From Brevundimonas sp. EYE_349 (GTDB taxonomy: Bacteria; Pseudomonadota; Alphaproteobacteria; Caulobacterales; Caulobacteraceae): a stretch of DNA of 64,000 bases. The position numbers were made by a program, and so were the translations under genes. Positions 19,101 to 27,660 of the stretch are shown piece after piece (the first letter of the stretch is position 1; each line of letters begins with the position of its first letter). A model generated the notes under the pieces. That model did not search any database. It saw only the letters and a list, made by a program, of their open reading frames with translations, and was not told the DNA's origin. The stretch spans positions 248,001 through 312,000 of the forward strand of contig NZ_JAHXPB010000003.1 of assembly GCF_023147505.1 (NCBI RefSeq), given 5' to 3'.

Positions 19101-20183
19101 TTGGCGGGGACCGCCGTATCCTACGACACGACCACCCGCGACACCCTGACCCTTGCAGGGGCCAACGGCACGACCATCACCAATGTCGCCGCAGGGCAGG
19201 TCAACGCGACCTCGACGGACGCCGTCAACGGATCGCAGCTGCACGCCACCAACACCCAGGTCGCGCTCAACACCACGGCGATCACCAATCTGACCAATAA
19301 CATCGCCAACGGCGGCCTGGGCCCCGTGCAATATAGCGACGGCGATGATCCCGAGACGCCGAACGGCGGCGTCCGCTCCGACGACCTGACCCTGGTCGGC
19401 GCCAGCGGCGGCGCGGTGGGCCTGCATAATGTCGCCAACGGCCGTATCGCCGCCGGCTCCACCGACGCCGTCAACGGCGGCCAAATCTATCAACTGGCCT
19501 TCGCGGCGACCAATGCGGTCCAGTACGACACCGACGCGAACGGCGGTCGCACGAACAGCATCACCTTCCAGGGCGGCGACGCCACCGCCCCGGTGACGCT
19601 GAACAATGTCGCGGCCGGCGCGGTTACAGCCACCTCTACAGAGGCGATCAACGGATCACAGCTTTTCCAGACCAACCAGGCCGTCGCGACGGCCCAGACG
19701 ACGGCCGACAACGCGCTCGCTCTGGGTCAAAACTCGCTTCAGTACGCCGATCAAGGCCAGACCCGTGTCGTTCTGGGCCGCAGCAACGGACCTGCCGTCA
19801 CCGTAAGCAACGTCTCGGCCGGGGTCGCCGACACCGACGCCGTCAATGTGCTCCAACTGCGGGAGAGCATGAACGAAGCGATCCAGCAGTCGAACACCTA
19901 CACCGACATGCGGCTGGCGGCGGTCAACTACAATGTCCAGGAAGTCCGCAAGCTGGCCTTCGCCGGCACGGCGGGCGCCCTGGCGGCGGCCGGGATGCCG
20001 CAGATCGCCGAGCGCGGAAAGTCGATGTTCGCGGTCGGCTACGGCGCCTATGAGGGCCAGTCGGCCATGGCCATGGGCTACTCCCGCGCCCTGGGCGACG
20101 GCTCCATGGTCTTCCGGGCCGGCGCCACCTTCGACACCCAGAACCACGTCGGCGCCAACGCCGGGGTCGGCTGGCGGTTCTGA
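16140..20183 (+). CDS. Trimeric autotransporter adhesin (YadA/Hia type)
   Basis: A 1347-residue surface protein preceded by GGGAGG. It has an extended signal region (to about ARAQ at 48) and YadA-like head repeats with spaced ALG motifs (SIAFGNGSRTAA, SVALGADAS, SLALGASSAA). Many neck/connector motifs (TDAVNVGQL, STEAVNGGQLF) follow. The C-terminal 80 residues form the YadA anchor (VRKLAFAGTAGALAAAGMPQ, FAVGYGAYEGQSAMAMGYSR, ending NAGVGWRF). Three copies build one beta-barrel and display a fibre used for attachment or biofilm. Repeats at 17610-18250 suggest length variation. The upstream PAS/LuxR gene probably regulates it. Confidence 0.94.
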   Translation: MQTRSTLDRLPTLSGANLATRLLVAALYALGAVLPLGVFAAAPARAQTSIVDVCTGVALPRSAVTDIIRPVITGIASPIENSVNGLLSVLAPRLALNATTLLDDAARGRDITLRVLDVNGNVVDAANSCINQADAFTLSNEAGISIGGNRITGLGSGGAVAIAGELNSIAFGNGSRTAATSADAIALGRTARVLANAGRSVALGADASVGVSNSLALGASSAALRGALANYAATGLSTLQTSVGEVSFGAAGAERQLTNIAAGSDDTDAVNVGQLRGVSTNLQALADLAVTYDDLSASVLTLGGLGGTRITNLTLGQLAAGSTDAVTGGQLFGLGSSLAAEIGGSTAFDPATSTINIGLTYDGVVYSTVQQALDAILAAPGGGTPFLAVNSALGGALAAGVNATAVGPAASAAADNSVALGAASLADRGALAGYAALGLNALQTSAGEVSLGGVGSERQLTHVAAGSELTDAVNVGQLLGVSNDLQVLADIAVAYDDPTAASLTLAGVGGTVISNVSAGDLAAGSTQAVNGAQLFATNTQVSLNTTAITNLGTDLSALSDTAVMYDDLLAGRVTLAGVNGTVLANVAAGALNATSTEAVNGGQLFATNAQVDINTSAITNLTTNLGSLSDTAVMYDDLLAGRVTLAGVNGTVLANVAAGALDATSTEAVNGAQLFATNTQVALNTDAIANIAAVSALAVVYDDPSFDTLTLAGAAGTTISNVAAGELSAASTEAVNGAQLFATNAQVANNTADVVTNTTAITTITNNLNNGAVGVVQYSNAADPTVPNGGVATNDVTLVGALTGPVGLHNVGAGLIATGSTDAVNGGQAFALGQSLATGFGGGSAFNPLTNTLDVAITYQGVQYASIQGFLNALSAAPVGGGSSAYLAVNSNLAPATAQGQDGVAVGPEAQAVADNSIALGAGSLADRTAQTDYVALGVTGLQSSVGSVSFGSAGAERQLTNVAAGTAATDAVNVAQLQGVSNRVDALAGTAVSYDTTTRDTLTLAGANGTTITNVAAGQVNATSTDAVNGSQLHATNTQVALNTTAITNLTNNIANGGLGPVQYSDGDDPETPNGGVRSDDLTLVGASGGAVGLHNVANGRIAAGSTDAVNGGQIYQLAFAATNAVQYDTDANGGRTNSITFQGGDATAPVTLNNVAAGAVTATSTEAINGSQLFQTNQAVATAQTTADNALALGQNSLQYADQGQTRVVLGRSNGPAVTVSNVSAGVADTDAVNVLQLRESMNEAIQQSNTYTDMRLAAVNYNVQEVRKLAFAGTAGALAAAGMPQIAERGKSMFAVGYGAYEGQSAMAMGYSRALGDGSMVFRAGATFDTQNHVGANAGVGWRF
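17610..18250 (+). repeat. Tandem ~210-bp repeats inside the adhesin gene
   Basis: About three 70-residue units run in frame, marked by the recurring YDDLLAGRVTLAGVNGTVLANV and STEAVNG-QLFATN blocks. The YDD codons sit at about 17621, 17831 and 18041, giving a 210-bp period. The two central units are almost identical in DNA, so slippage or unequal recombination could change copy number without breaking the frame. Confidence 0.85.
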
Positions 20184-20189
20184 CACGGG

Positions 20190-20223
20190 GCGGGGGAATG
20201 GAGGCTTCCCCCGCTCCTTTTCT
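20190..20223 (+). terminator. Rho-independent terminator of the adhesin gene
   Basis: A perfect 9-bp stem GCGGGGGAA/TTCCCCCGC with a 7-nt loop is followed by TCCTTTTCTT, 6 bp after the adhesin stop. Confidence 0.9.
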
Positions 20224-20247
20224 TCAACGCAACGGATCAGAGACAGC

Positions 20248-20466
20248 ATGCATCCCCCTCGCTTTTCCGCGATGAACGACGACGATTTCGCAGCGATGAA
20301 GGTCCGCTTCATTGCGGCAGGCGACAGGCTGACAGATCTTCAGCTCCTGGAACTGGCTGACTGCTACCATGAGATGCTCAGGCAACGCCGGACCGGTCGC
20401 AGACATCAGCCGTCGTTTGGCTCCTCTGACCGAGATCGGATCGCAGCTGAACCTCGGACCTTCTGA
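20248..20466 (+). CDS. Small hypothetical protein
   Basis: A 72-residue frame (64 if it starts at the ATG at 20272, giving MNDDDFAAMKVRFIAAGDR). The middle is a plausible amphipathic helix (LTDLQLLELADCYHEMLRQRR) and the tail is basic and low in order. No family is recognised. It follows the adhesin terminator, so it needs its own promoter. About 150 bp without a gene separate it from the convergent GTPase gene. Confidence 0.45.
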   Translation: MHPPRFSAMNDDDFAAMKVRFIAAGDRLTDLQLLELADCYHEMLRQRRTGRRHQPSFGSSDRDRIAAEPRTF

Positions 20467-20620
20467 CGGCCGACGATGTCTCGCGGCGGCGATCCCGATC
20501 TGCGAGATGCCCCAGATCCAGAAGACGAAAACGACCGCTCCGAAGCGGAAACAAACGGGCTGGGAACTTTCACCTGCCGATCCGCCGACAAGAACGGCAA
20601 CGGCACGACCGGGGCTTTTA

Positions 20621-21838
20621 TCAAGCGGCGGCGCGCGGTCCCCAGTGGGGGAAGGGGTCGTCGAACTTGGCCCAGCCCTTGGGCCCGCGCTCCATCTCGA
20701 ACCGAGTCAGAAGGGCCGCGTCGAACATCGAGGTCAGCAGGTCGCGATACATGTCCTTGCCGATCAGCACGATCTCCTGACGCCGGTCGCCATAGGGGCG
20801 GCGCCAGATCGCCTCGATTGATTTCAACCAGTCCGCGTCGTCGTCGGGCCAGCGGTCGCGCGGCGCCGAGGCCCACCACAGGCCGCCCCACTCATGTTCG
20901 GTCACGGCGCCGGCCTGACTCCAGGACCCCACATAATCCATGCGGCTGGCCAGCCAGAAGAAGCCCTTGGAGCGCCAGACGCCCGGCCATTCCCGGTGCA
21001 GAAGGTCATGGAAACGGCGCGGGTGGAAGGGCCTGCGCGCCCGATAGACAAAGGTGGAGACGCCATATTCCTGGGTCTCGGGCGTGACCTCCCCGCGCAG
21101 GGCCTGAGACCAGCCGGCCGCCTGTTCGGCGCGCGCCATGTCGAACAGGCCCGTGCCGATCACCGCCTTCAACGGGACGGCGCCGCGCACCGCCTCCACG
21201 ATCCGGGCGCGGGGGTTGAACTGGGCCAGCATGGCCCGCAGCACGCCCTTCTGCGTCTCGTCCAGCAGGTCAACCTTGTTCAGCACGATGACGTCGGCGA
21301 ACTCGATCTGGTCGATCAGCAGATTGGCGACCGTGCGCTCGTCGTCCTCGCCCATGTGTTCGCCGCGAGCCTTCAGCCGGTCGGTGGAGGGATAGTCGCG
21401 GTGGAAGTTGAAGGCGTCCACCACCGTCGCCATGGTGTCGATCCGCGCCAGATCCGACAGGCTGAAGCCGTCCTCGTCGCGGAAGTCGAAGGTGGCGGCG
21501 ACCGGCATCGGCTCGGAGATTCCGGTGGATTCGATCAGCAGGTGGTCGAACCGCCCCTCGCGCGCCAGCTTACCCACCTCGATCAGCAGATCCTCGCGCA
21601 GGGTGCAGCAAATGCAGCCGTTCGACATCTCCACCAGCCGCTCCTCGGTGCGCGACAGGTCCGCGCCGCCGCCGTCGCGCACCAGGGCCGCGTCGATGTT
21701 CACCTCGCTCATGTCGTTGACGATCACCGCGACCTTCAAGCCGTCGCGATTGGCCAGCACATGGTTCAGCAGGGTCGTCTTCCCGGCCCCGAGAAAGCCG
21801 GACAGGACTGTGACGGGCAATTTGGGAAAGGCGGACAT
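20621..21838 (-). CDS. COG0523 zinc-chaperone GTPase (CobW/ZigA-like)
   Basis: A 405-residue G3E-family GTPase with Walker [14 protein letters not shown] (residues 14-26), the metal motif GCICCTL with Cys75/77/78, and NKVDL for guanine binding. The C-terminal CobW domain holds [16 protein letters not shown]0523 proteins move metals into apo-enzymes, and the Zur subclass acts in zinc shortage. A Zur-type palindrome lies 48-61 bp upstream, shared with the divergent DUF1826 gene, which strongly supports a zinc role. A direct client enzyme is not evident. Confidence 0.9.
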   Translation of the reverse strand: MSAFPKLPVTVLSGFLGAGKTTLLNHVLANRDGLKVAVIVNDMSEVNIDAALVRDGGGADLSRTEERLVEMSNGCICCTLREDLLIEVGKLAREGRFDHLLIESTGISEPMPVAATFDFRDEDGFSLSDLARIDTMATVVDAFNFHRDYPSTDRLKARGEHMGEDDERTVANLLIDQIEFADVIVLNKVDLLDETQKGVLRAMLAQFNPRARIVEAVRGAVPLKAVIGTGLFDMARAEQAAGWSQALRGEVTPETQEYGVSTFVYRARRPFHPRRFHDLLHREWPGVWRSKGFFWLASRMDYVGSWSQAGAVTEHEWGGLWWASAPRDRWPDDDADWLKSIEAIWRRPYGDRRQEIVLIGKDMYRDLLTSMFDAALLTRFEMERGPKGWAKFDDPFPHWGPRAAA

Positions 21839-21885
21839 GACGATCTCTCTTGAAGCCTGACAGCGAGGGGGCTAGAAGCGAATGT

Positions 21886-21899
21886 TATGTTATAACATA
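21886..21899. promoter_or_regulatory. Zur-type operator between the GTPase and DUF1826 genes
   Basis: TATGTTATAACATA is a perfect 14-bp palindrome whose ATGTTATAACAT core matches the alphaproteobacterial Zur box as I know it. It lies between two divergent genes, both typical of Zur regulons, so one zinc-loaded Zur dimer pair could repress both. Confidence 0.85.
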
Positions 21900-21918
21900 T
21901 ATAGGCATCAAGGTTTTT

Positions 21919-22488
21919 ATGGCGGTTGGCGCTGTCGTTCAGGGGATGAGTCCCACGGTCTTCACCACCCTGGTCGAACCCCAGGTCAGGATGGCGGTCT
22001 GGTCTCGCCCGGCGCCAGCCGAGGTCGACGGACCGGACGACTTCGAGGCCGTGTGGAACGGCCTGCGGATCGCTTCGTCGGGACCGGCGCCCGGCTGGCT
22101 GATGAACGACATCCTGGGGCTGGGCGACATCCTGTCCGCCGTCAGCGGCGGCCTGACATGGCGGGCGCGCTTCGGCACGGCGACCACGCGCGTCTGCCCC
22201 CGGTTTCACCAGGATGCGATCTCCGTGCGACTGATCGCGACCTACGAAGGGCCCGGCACGGAATGGGCTTTCGCCAGCGATCTCGGCGAGGATATGGACG
22301 CCCGCCGCGCCGAAACACGGGGTCGTATCCGTACCCTGCACCCCGGCGATATCGCCATCTTGAAAGGTTCGGCGCCCGGCTGGGAGTGCTGGCCCGAGTT
22401 TCCTGTCGTGCTGCACCGCTCGCCGCCGGCCAGCCGCAAGGCGATCCGGCGGGTGCTGACCATCGACGTCTTGCAGCCTGAGGGCTAG
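21919..22488 (+). CDS. DUF1826 family protein, zinc-starvation regulon
   Basis: A 189-residue protein. The ATG at 21919 is preceded by AAGG and sits 20 bp after the Zur box; longer frames would run through the operator. The block VCPRFHQDAISVRLIATYEGPGTEWA is the DUF1826 signature, with conserved His and Asp that could bind metal, followed by GDIAILKGSAPGW. The family is widely found next to COG0523 GTPases and Zur sites but has no known activity. It probably helps survive low zinc. Confidence 0.85.
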   Translation: MAVGAVVQGMSPTVFTTLVEPQVRMAVWSRPAPAEVDGPDDFEAVWNGLRIASSGPAPGWLMNDILGLGDILSAVSGGLTWRARFGTATTRVCPRFHQDAISVRLIATYEGPGTEWAFASDLGEDMDARRAETRGRIRTLHPGDIAILKGSAPGWECWPEFPVVLHRSPPASRKAIRRVLTIDVLQPEG

Positions 22489-22925
22489 GGGCTTCGGTGG
22501 TGTCGGAGTGAGCTTCATCACCTCCACTTAGGCGCAAGATCAATCAGCGTGGGGATTTCGCCCGCGCTAGAATGGGCGATCCAAAGAAGCGCCTTCGCTT
22601 CCAGCGACGCCTGGCCGGCGGCCGCTTTCACATGGCTCAACTCTCCGCAACCCTGAGGCCGGAAACGGACACAGGAAACCGCGACTTGGCGTTGCGGTTT
22701 TGATCACATCGACGCTCGCCGCGAGACTTGGATCATGACCTCGAATCCGCCTGCCCGCCCGATCAAAGCCGACTCTCGACGCGGCTTGGCCCAAGGGGGC
22801 TTGGGAGGCTTGGAGGACGAACTTCTCGAAGACGGTCAGGAAGAAGTGTTTTCTCGTGCAGAGGTCGAAAACGGCGCGATCGAACACCACTCCGGTGAAC
22901 CGCCCTGCCCCGACAATTTGCGATC
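22489..22925. other. Intergenic region, possible 64-residue ORF at 22735-22929
   Basis: This 437-bp stretch follows the DUF1826 gene. An ATG at 22735 opens a plus-strand frame (MTSNPPARPIKADSRRG, then an acidic stretch) whose stop overlaps the next start by 4 bp (ATGA). The overlap favours a real leader gene, but there is no good ribosome site and no known family. Confidence 0.3.
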
Positions 22926-23531
22926 ATGACCGCCGGTCTGAAAAAACCGATACCTTCCAACGCCGCGCATCTCTGTATCGATATGCAGCGACTGTTCGTG
23001 GAAACCACAGAATGGCGAGCGCCGTGGGCGGAATGCATTCTGCCGGTCATTGTCGAGCTTTGCGAAGCTCGACCGGATCGCGTCTGGTTCACCCGCTTCA
23101 TTCCCGCCGCCAACCCAGCCGACGCCGTCGGCGCATGGGTCGGCTACTGGGAACACTGGTCGTCGATGACGCTCGAAGCGCTTGACCCGGGCCTGATCGA
23201 CCTCGCCCCGCCCCTTCAGCGATTTGCGCGGCACGAGCGTGTGGTGGACAAGCGCGCCTATTCGCCCTGGTTCGGCGCCGCGTTGCACGAAAAATTGCAG
23301 CAGGCCGGCGTCGACACGATCCTGATCACCGGCGCCGAAACCGATGTGTGTGTTCTCGCCGCCGTGCTGGGCGCCGTCGATCTCGGCTATCGCGTGGTCG
23401 TGGTCACGGATGCAGTTTGCAGTTCGGCCGATGGGCCGCACGACAACCTGCTCGCCCTCTACAGCGACCGATTCAGCCAGCAGGTGGAAACTGCGGACAG
23501 CCAAGAGGTGCTGTCGAGCTGGCGCGGATGA
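22926..23531 (+). CDS. Isochorismatase-fold cysteine hydrolase
   Basis: A 201-residue hydrolase with the complete catalytic triad: Asp19 in LCIDMQRLF, Lys109 in RVVDKRAYSPW and Cys142 in ITGAETDVCVLA. The fold includes nicotinamidase, isochorismatase and N-carbamoyl hydrolases; the sequence does not point to one substrate. It is the first gene of a three-gene chain with 4-bp ATGA overlaps (next start 23528). The link to a glycosidase two genes on is unusual and unexplained. Confidence 0.9.
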   Translation: MTAGLKKPIPSNAAHLCIDMQRLFVETTEWRAPWAECILPVIVELCEARPDRVWFTRFIPAANPADAVGAWVGYWEHWSSMTLEALDPGLIDLAPPLQRFARHERVVDKRAYSPWFGAALHEKLQQAGVDTILITGAETDVCVLAAVLGAVDLGYRVVVVTDAVCSSADGPHDNLLALYSDRFSQQVETADSQEVLSSWRG

Positions 23532-23812
23532 AGTCCGGCCCTTCCATTCTCAGCTACCAGATTCGCTACGTTGAGGGCGGGGATCCCGAGACGCTGATCG
23601 CGGCCGATATGACCGACGCCATGCGCCAGGCCCGCCAGCGCGCCGAACTTAATGGGGCGGCCCTCGCCCTGTGGCGCGACGGTGTGCTGATCGCCGAATG
23701 CCCGCCTTCAACGACCGCCTCGGTCAATGACGGACCATCCGACCTTATCGCCCAGCTAGTCGAGGCGGGCGTCTATGTCTTCCCCGCCCCAGCGCAAGCG
23801 AGGCGGGAATGA
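23528..23812 (+). CDS. Hypothetical 94-residue protein in the hydrolase-glycosidase operon
   Basis: The start overlaps the isochorismatase stop by 4 bp and its own stop overlaps the glycosidase start by 4 bp (23809-23812), so it is almost certainly translated. The text reads YQIRYVEGGDPETLIAADMTDAMRQARQRAELNGAALALWRDGVLIAE, a likely compact beta-alpha-beta domain. A longer upstream frame in this phase is antisense to nothing real and ignores the overlap. No family is recognised. Confidence 0.75.
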   Translation: MKSGPSILSYQIRYVEGGDPETLIAADMTDAMRQARQRAELNGAALALWRDGVLIAECPPSTTASVNDGPSDLIAQLVEAGVYVFPAPAQARRE

Positions 23813-25893
23813 CGACCGGCAAATCCGTTCCGGACTGGCGACCGATCAGTCCGCCGGAAGAGCGCGGCGCCCGAGATGGCGCACTTCCCGCCTATGTGGC
23901 CAACGGCATGATCGGATTGCGCGTACGGGAGATGGCGCTCGCCCCGGGCATGACCATTGTCAACGGCGTCGTCGGCGAAGACCCGGAACGCCGTATCGAG
24001 GCCGGCGCGCCGGTCCCCTATCCGCTGGAAGCCGATGTTTGCATCAATGGCGTCTGGCTGTCGGACCAGCCCTGGTGCGTGGGCGACCTGCGCCAAACCT
24101 ATGATTTCGCGACCGCCGAACTGACCAGCCGCTGGCGCGCCCATATGGCTGGCGTGATCGCCGATATCGAGGTCGTCACATTCGCCAGCCGCACGGCGCC
24201 AGCCGTGGTCATGCAGGAGGTCTCCGTGCGGCCGGACGCGCCATGCCACATCCGCCTGCGCGCCCGAACCTCGACCGCCGATCTGCGAGGGCGGGTTGTT
24301 CGGCGCCGAACCGACACGCCCGGAGAGACAGAACCCGCCTGCGACGGCTCTCTGCTGTGGTCGACCGAAGGCGACCTGTCGACCTGCGGGATCGCGCTGT
24401 GGACGGAGGCGGAGCCGGCGGCCGGACGTGACGTGACGCGCTGGGATGCGTCAGGCCCGCTGCAAACCACCTACGATTTGGGCCGGGTAGGCAAGCTCGG
24501 CGCGCGCCTACGGCAGATGGCGGCCCTGGTTCCATCCCTGATCCATGCGCGACCCGACGAAGAGGCGGTGCGTCGGGTCGCGCGCGCGGCGCAGACCGGG
24601 TTCGAGCTGCTGCGTTCCCGCAACCGCGACGCCTGGCGTGAGCTGTGGCGGGGTCGGATCGTCGTGACGGGCGCAGAGCCGACGCATCAGGCCCTGATCG
24701 ACGCGGCCTTCTTCTATCTGAACAGCTCGGTCCACGCCGCCTCGCCCGCCGCGACCTCGATCTTCGGCCTGGCCGCCTGGCGCGACTACTCCTACTATTT
24801 CGGCCATGTGATGTGGGACATCGACGCCTTCTGCGTGCCGCCTTTGATCCTGAGCCAACCTGATGCGGCGCGCGCCTTGCTGGACTTTCGATCGCGCGGC
24901 CTAGCGGCGGCGGCGTCTAATGCGCGGCTGTCCGGTCGTCAGGGTCTTCAGTTCCCGTGGGAAGCGGCGCCTTTGACGGGGCAGGAGGCGACGCCTGGCG
25001 GCGGTTCGGGGGCCGCGCATGAGGATCACGGCTCTCTACACGTGGCGCGCGCCTTCAGCCTGTTCGCAGACGCCACCGGGGACGAGGCCTTCTTGCGCGA
25101 ACAGGCCTGGCCCGTGTTGGAAGGCGTCGCGGACTGGATCGTCAGTCGATTGACCCTGACGGGCCGCGGCTACGAACTGAAACGCGCCACGGGACCGGCG
25201 GAGGTTCCCGATCCACCGGACAACGACGCCTTCACCTTGATGTTGGCCGACGATGTGCTGTCGCGAGCCATCGACGCCGCGCGGTCTCTGGGACGAACGC
25301 CGCCCGCATCGTGGCAAGCCATTCGCGAAAACCTGTATCTTCCGATCCGGTCGGACGGAGCGATCGCGGCCCACGACGACTTCCGCGTCGACGAGCCCAA
25401 GGGCGCGACGCCCTCGCCGTTGGCGGGTCTGTTTCCCGGCGGACACCGAGCCGAGCCAGCGACGGCGCGCCGTACGCTCGAACTCTATCTGTCTCACTGG
25501 CAGGCCTATGTCGGCGCGCCGATGTTCCCGGCGCTCTATGCCGCCTGGGCCGCGATGGCGGGGGACCGGGCGTCGGCCCTTGAGCTGTTCGACGCCGGAT
25601 ACGCCGCCTATGACGCCGGCCGTTTCCACCAATGCTTGGAATACCGTCCAGACCATCCGGACAGCGAAACGGCGGCAGGCCCCTTCTTCGCCAATCTGGG
25701 CGGCATGCTGATGGGATTGATCTATGGTCTGACGGGGCTGGAGGCGCGAGGCGAGCCGACGGCCTGGCCGACGCGGGCCGCCATATTGCCGTCGGGCTGG
25801 AAGGCCATCACGATTGAGCGGATATGGCTGGGCGACCGATGCGTTCGCCTGAACGCCGAGCATGGGGCGCGGGCCAGCCTCACCTCGCTCTGA
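23809..25893 (+). CDS. GH65-like glycoside hydrolase/phosphorylase
   Basis: A 694-residue protein resembling the PGGHG/acid-trehalase branch of family GH65. An N-terminal beta-sandwich (to about 270) is followed by an (alpha/alpha)6 barrel: YYFGHVMWDIDAFCVPPLIL, ARALLDFRSRGL, GLQFPWEAAPLTGQEATP. The KRATGPAEVPDPPDNDAFT stretch matches the usual GPDE acid-base loop, with the glutamate kept and Asp changed to Ala. No signal peptide is visible, so it acts in the cytoplasm, perhaps on a disaccharide or glucosyl conjugate. Whether it hydrolyses or phosphorolyses cannot be told. Confidence 0.8.
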   Translation: MTTGKSVPDWRPISPPEERGARDGALPAYVANGMIGLRVREMALAPGMTIVNGVVGEDPERRIEAGAPVPYPLEADVCINGVWLSDQPWCVGDLRQTYDFATAELTSRWRAHMAGVIADIEVVTFASRTAPAVVMQEVSVRPDAPCHIRLRARTSTADLRGRVVRRRTDTPGETEPACDGSLLWSTEGDLSTCGIALWTEAEPAAGRDVTRWDASGPLQTTYDLGRVGKLGARLRQMAALVPSLIHARPDEEAVRRVARAAQTGFELLRSRNRDAWRELWRGRIVVTGAEPTHQALIDAAFFYLNSSVHAASPAATSIFGLAAWRDYSYYFGHVMWDIDAFCVPPLILSQPDAARALLDFRSRGLAAAASNARLSGRQGLQFPWEAAPLTGQEATPGGGSGAAHEDHGSLHVARAFSLFADATGDEAFLREQAWPVLEGVADWIVSRLTLTGRGYELKRATGPAEVPDPPDNDAFTLMLADDVLSRAIDAARSLGRTPPASWQAIRENLYLPIRSDGAIAAHDDFRVDEPKGATPSPLAGLFPGGHRAEPATARRTLELYLSHWQAYVGAPMFPALYAAWAAMAGDRASALELFDAGYAAYDAGRFHQCLEYRPDHPDSETAAGPFFANLGGMLMGLIYGLTGLEARGEPTAWPTRAAILPSGWKAITIERIWLGDRCVRLNAEHGARASLTSL

Positions 25894-25931
25894 CCGGCAG
25901 GACGAGGGAGGCCCCGACGGCGGCGATCCCC

Positions 25932-26648
25932 TCAGGCCGCCCTGGAGGACGTCGAGACCGCCTCCCCCTTGACCTCCGGCGCGTGCCGCAAGCAGCAGGC
26001 GTGGGCGGCCAGCACGGCGCGATCCAGCACAATGGTTCGGCCGCGCACCGTGCGGATCGCGCCCGCCGTCCGCAGGGTCTGGCACGCGCCGTTGACGCTG
26101 CTTCGGCGCAGGCTCAGCATTTCGCCGACAGCGGCCTGACACAGGGGCACATCGGCCCCATTGCAGGCGGCATCCATTTCCAGCAGCAGGCTGGCCACAC
26201 GCGATACGGCCGGATGCGCCATGGCGCAGGCCAGCCGCCCCTCCAGGATGCGCGTTCGCCGAACGCCTGCGGACAGCAGGAACCGCAGCCCCTCGTCGCC
26301 CGCCTCTCGCAGGAAGCCGACGAGCGGCGCCCGATACAGCGTTCCCCCCGTCAACCAGCGCCCTGACGCGCCCCCGCCCAGGTCAACCAGATCACCCGCC
26401 GCCGCGACCCCGGCGTTGACCCTGCTCTGATCCACCCGCAGCAGCAGACAACCGGACAGGACCACACCGATCTCACCGTCAGGTGTGAACGGATCGCCAG
26501 CGCCCGGCGCGCGGATTTCGCCCAAGCGAAGAGCGCGGCTGCGCCGTTCGAACGACAGGGGTTCAAACGCGCGCCACAGGCTTAGGACGTCTTCGCGCAA
26601 GGGCTGGGGGTCGGTCAGCGTATCGTCGGATGTCGGGAGAACGGCCAT
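25932..26648 (-). CDS. Crp/Fnr-family transcriptional regulator
   Basis: A 238-residue regulator with a divergent cyclic-nucleotide-like domain (about 30-140) and a C-terminal winged helix (PLCQAAVGEMLSLRRSSVNGACQTLRTAGAIRTVRGRTIVLD). The N-domain lacks the residues that bind cAMP, and no cysteine cluster of the FNR type is present, so the signal is unknown. It faces the glycosidase operon (convergent) and lies downstream of the manganese catalase gene. A stress or redox role is inferred from neighbours only. Confidence 0.85.
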   Translation of the reverse strand: MAVLPTSDDTLTDPQPLREDVLSLWRAFEPLSFERRSRALRLGEIRAPGAGDPFTPDGEIGVVLSGCLLLRVDQSRVNAGVAAAGDLVDLGGGASGRWLTGGTLYRAPLVGFLREAGDEGLRFLLSAGVRRTRILEGRLACAMAHPAVSRVASLLLEMDAACNGADVPLCQAAVGEMLSLRRSSVNGACQTLRTAGAIRTVRGRTIVLDRAVLAAHACCLRHAPEVKGEAVSTSSRAA

Positions 26649-26721
26649 CCCTCAACAATACGTCCCTAACGAACCGCCGCATTCACATGCGTTAAGCCGC
26701 GTCTTGTCAGAATAACGTCAT

Positions 26722-27630
26722 TCAGTCTTCGTCGTCTTCGAAACGCGTGGTGGACCCCGCGCCCGGCCCGGCCCCCAGATCGGCGCCGGTGACCGGATTG
26801 CTGTCCGGATCGGACGTGGTGCGAAGCGCGAACGCCGTCACACTGTCGGTTTGCGCGGGCGATAAGGCCACGCTGGCCGACCCGTCGCCGCCGTCGACGG
26901 CGGACTGGGCGTCGCGATCGTCGACGAACTCCCACTGTTCGCCCTGATTCCAGGGGCCGCGCGCATCGCCCTCGCCCTGGGACATGTCATAGTATTTGTC
27001 GGCGAAGTCCGGCAGACCGCCCAGCTTGCCGGCCGGGAAGTTCGGCTCCATCGCGTACAGGGCCTTTTCGAACGACTTTTGGTGGGCGACCTCGCGGGTC
27101 ATCAGAAAGGCCAGGGCGTCCTTCACGCCGGGATCGTCGGTGCAGTTGATCAGCCGCTCATAGACGATCTTGGCCCGCGACTCGGCGGCGATGTTGGAGC
27201 GCAGGTCGCAGGCCGGATCGCCGATGGAGTCGATGTAGGCCGCCGTCCACGGCACGCCGGCCGAGTTCACCAGAGCGGGCGCGCCGCCGTAGAGGATCGA
27301 GGTGGTGTGGCTTTCGCCGCCCGCGTTCAGAGAAGCGTAGAGGTCGGCCTCCTCCATCGCAGCCTCGGCCAGATGGCCCTTGATGCCTCGGTTCAGCATC
27401 GACACGATCGATCCGATCACTTCCAGGTGGCTGAGTTCTTCGGTGGCGATGTCCAGGAGCATGTCCTTGCGGCCGGGATCTTCGTCCGCCAGCGCCTGGG
27501 TGAAATAGCGCATGGCGGCGGCCAGCTCGCCCTGCGGCCCGCCGAACTGTTCGAGCATCAGCGTCGCCAGGCCGGGGTTCGGCTCGGAGACGCGGACGGT
27601 GTACATCAGTCTCTTATTGTGCATGAACAT
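26722..27630 (-). CDS. Manganese (non-heme) catalase
   Basis: A 302-residue di-manganese catalase with likely ligands in GPQGELAAAMRY, ATEELSHLEVIGS, AAESRAKIVYERL and TREVAHQKSFEKAL. It converts hydrogen peroxide to water and oxygen in the cytoplasm. I place the start at the ATG at 27630 (MFMHNKRLMYTVRVSEPNPG), after AGAGGA, rather than at the longer frame that would cross the promoter. The C-terminal tail is acidic and disordered, as in homologues. An EcfG-type promoter sits about 30 bp upstream, indicating general-stress control. Confidence 0.93.
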   Translation of the reverse strand: MFMHNKRLMYTVRVSEPNPGLATLMLEQFGGPQGELAAAMRYFTQALADEDPGRKDMLLDIATEELSHLEVIGSIVSMLNRGIKGHLAEAAMEEADLYASLNAGGESHTTSILYGGAPALVNSAGVPWTAAYIDSIGDPACDLRSNIAAESRAKIVYERLINCTDDPGVKDALAFLMTREVAHQKSFEKALYAMEPNFPAGKLGGLPDFADKYYDMSQGEGDARGPWNQGEQWEFVDDRDAQSAVDGGDGSASVALSPAQTDSVTAFALRTTSDPDSNPVTGADLGAGPGAGSTTRFEDDED

Positions 27631-27660
27631 TGGGGATGGTCCTCTCAATTCAGTCGAGGT

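Noticed and set aside
20476..21087. Plus-strand frame starting MSRGGDPDLRDAPDPEDEN
   Set aside because: Most of it is antisense to the zinc GTPase gene, and the start has no good ribosome site.
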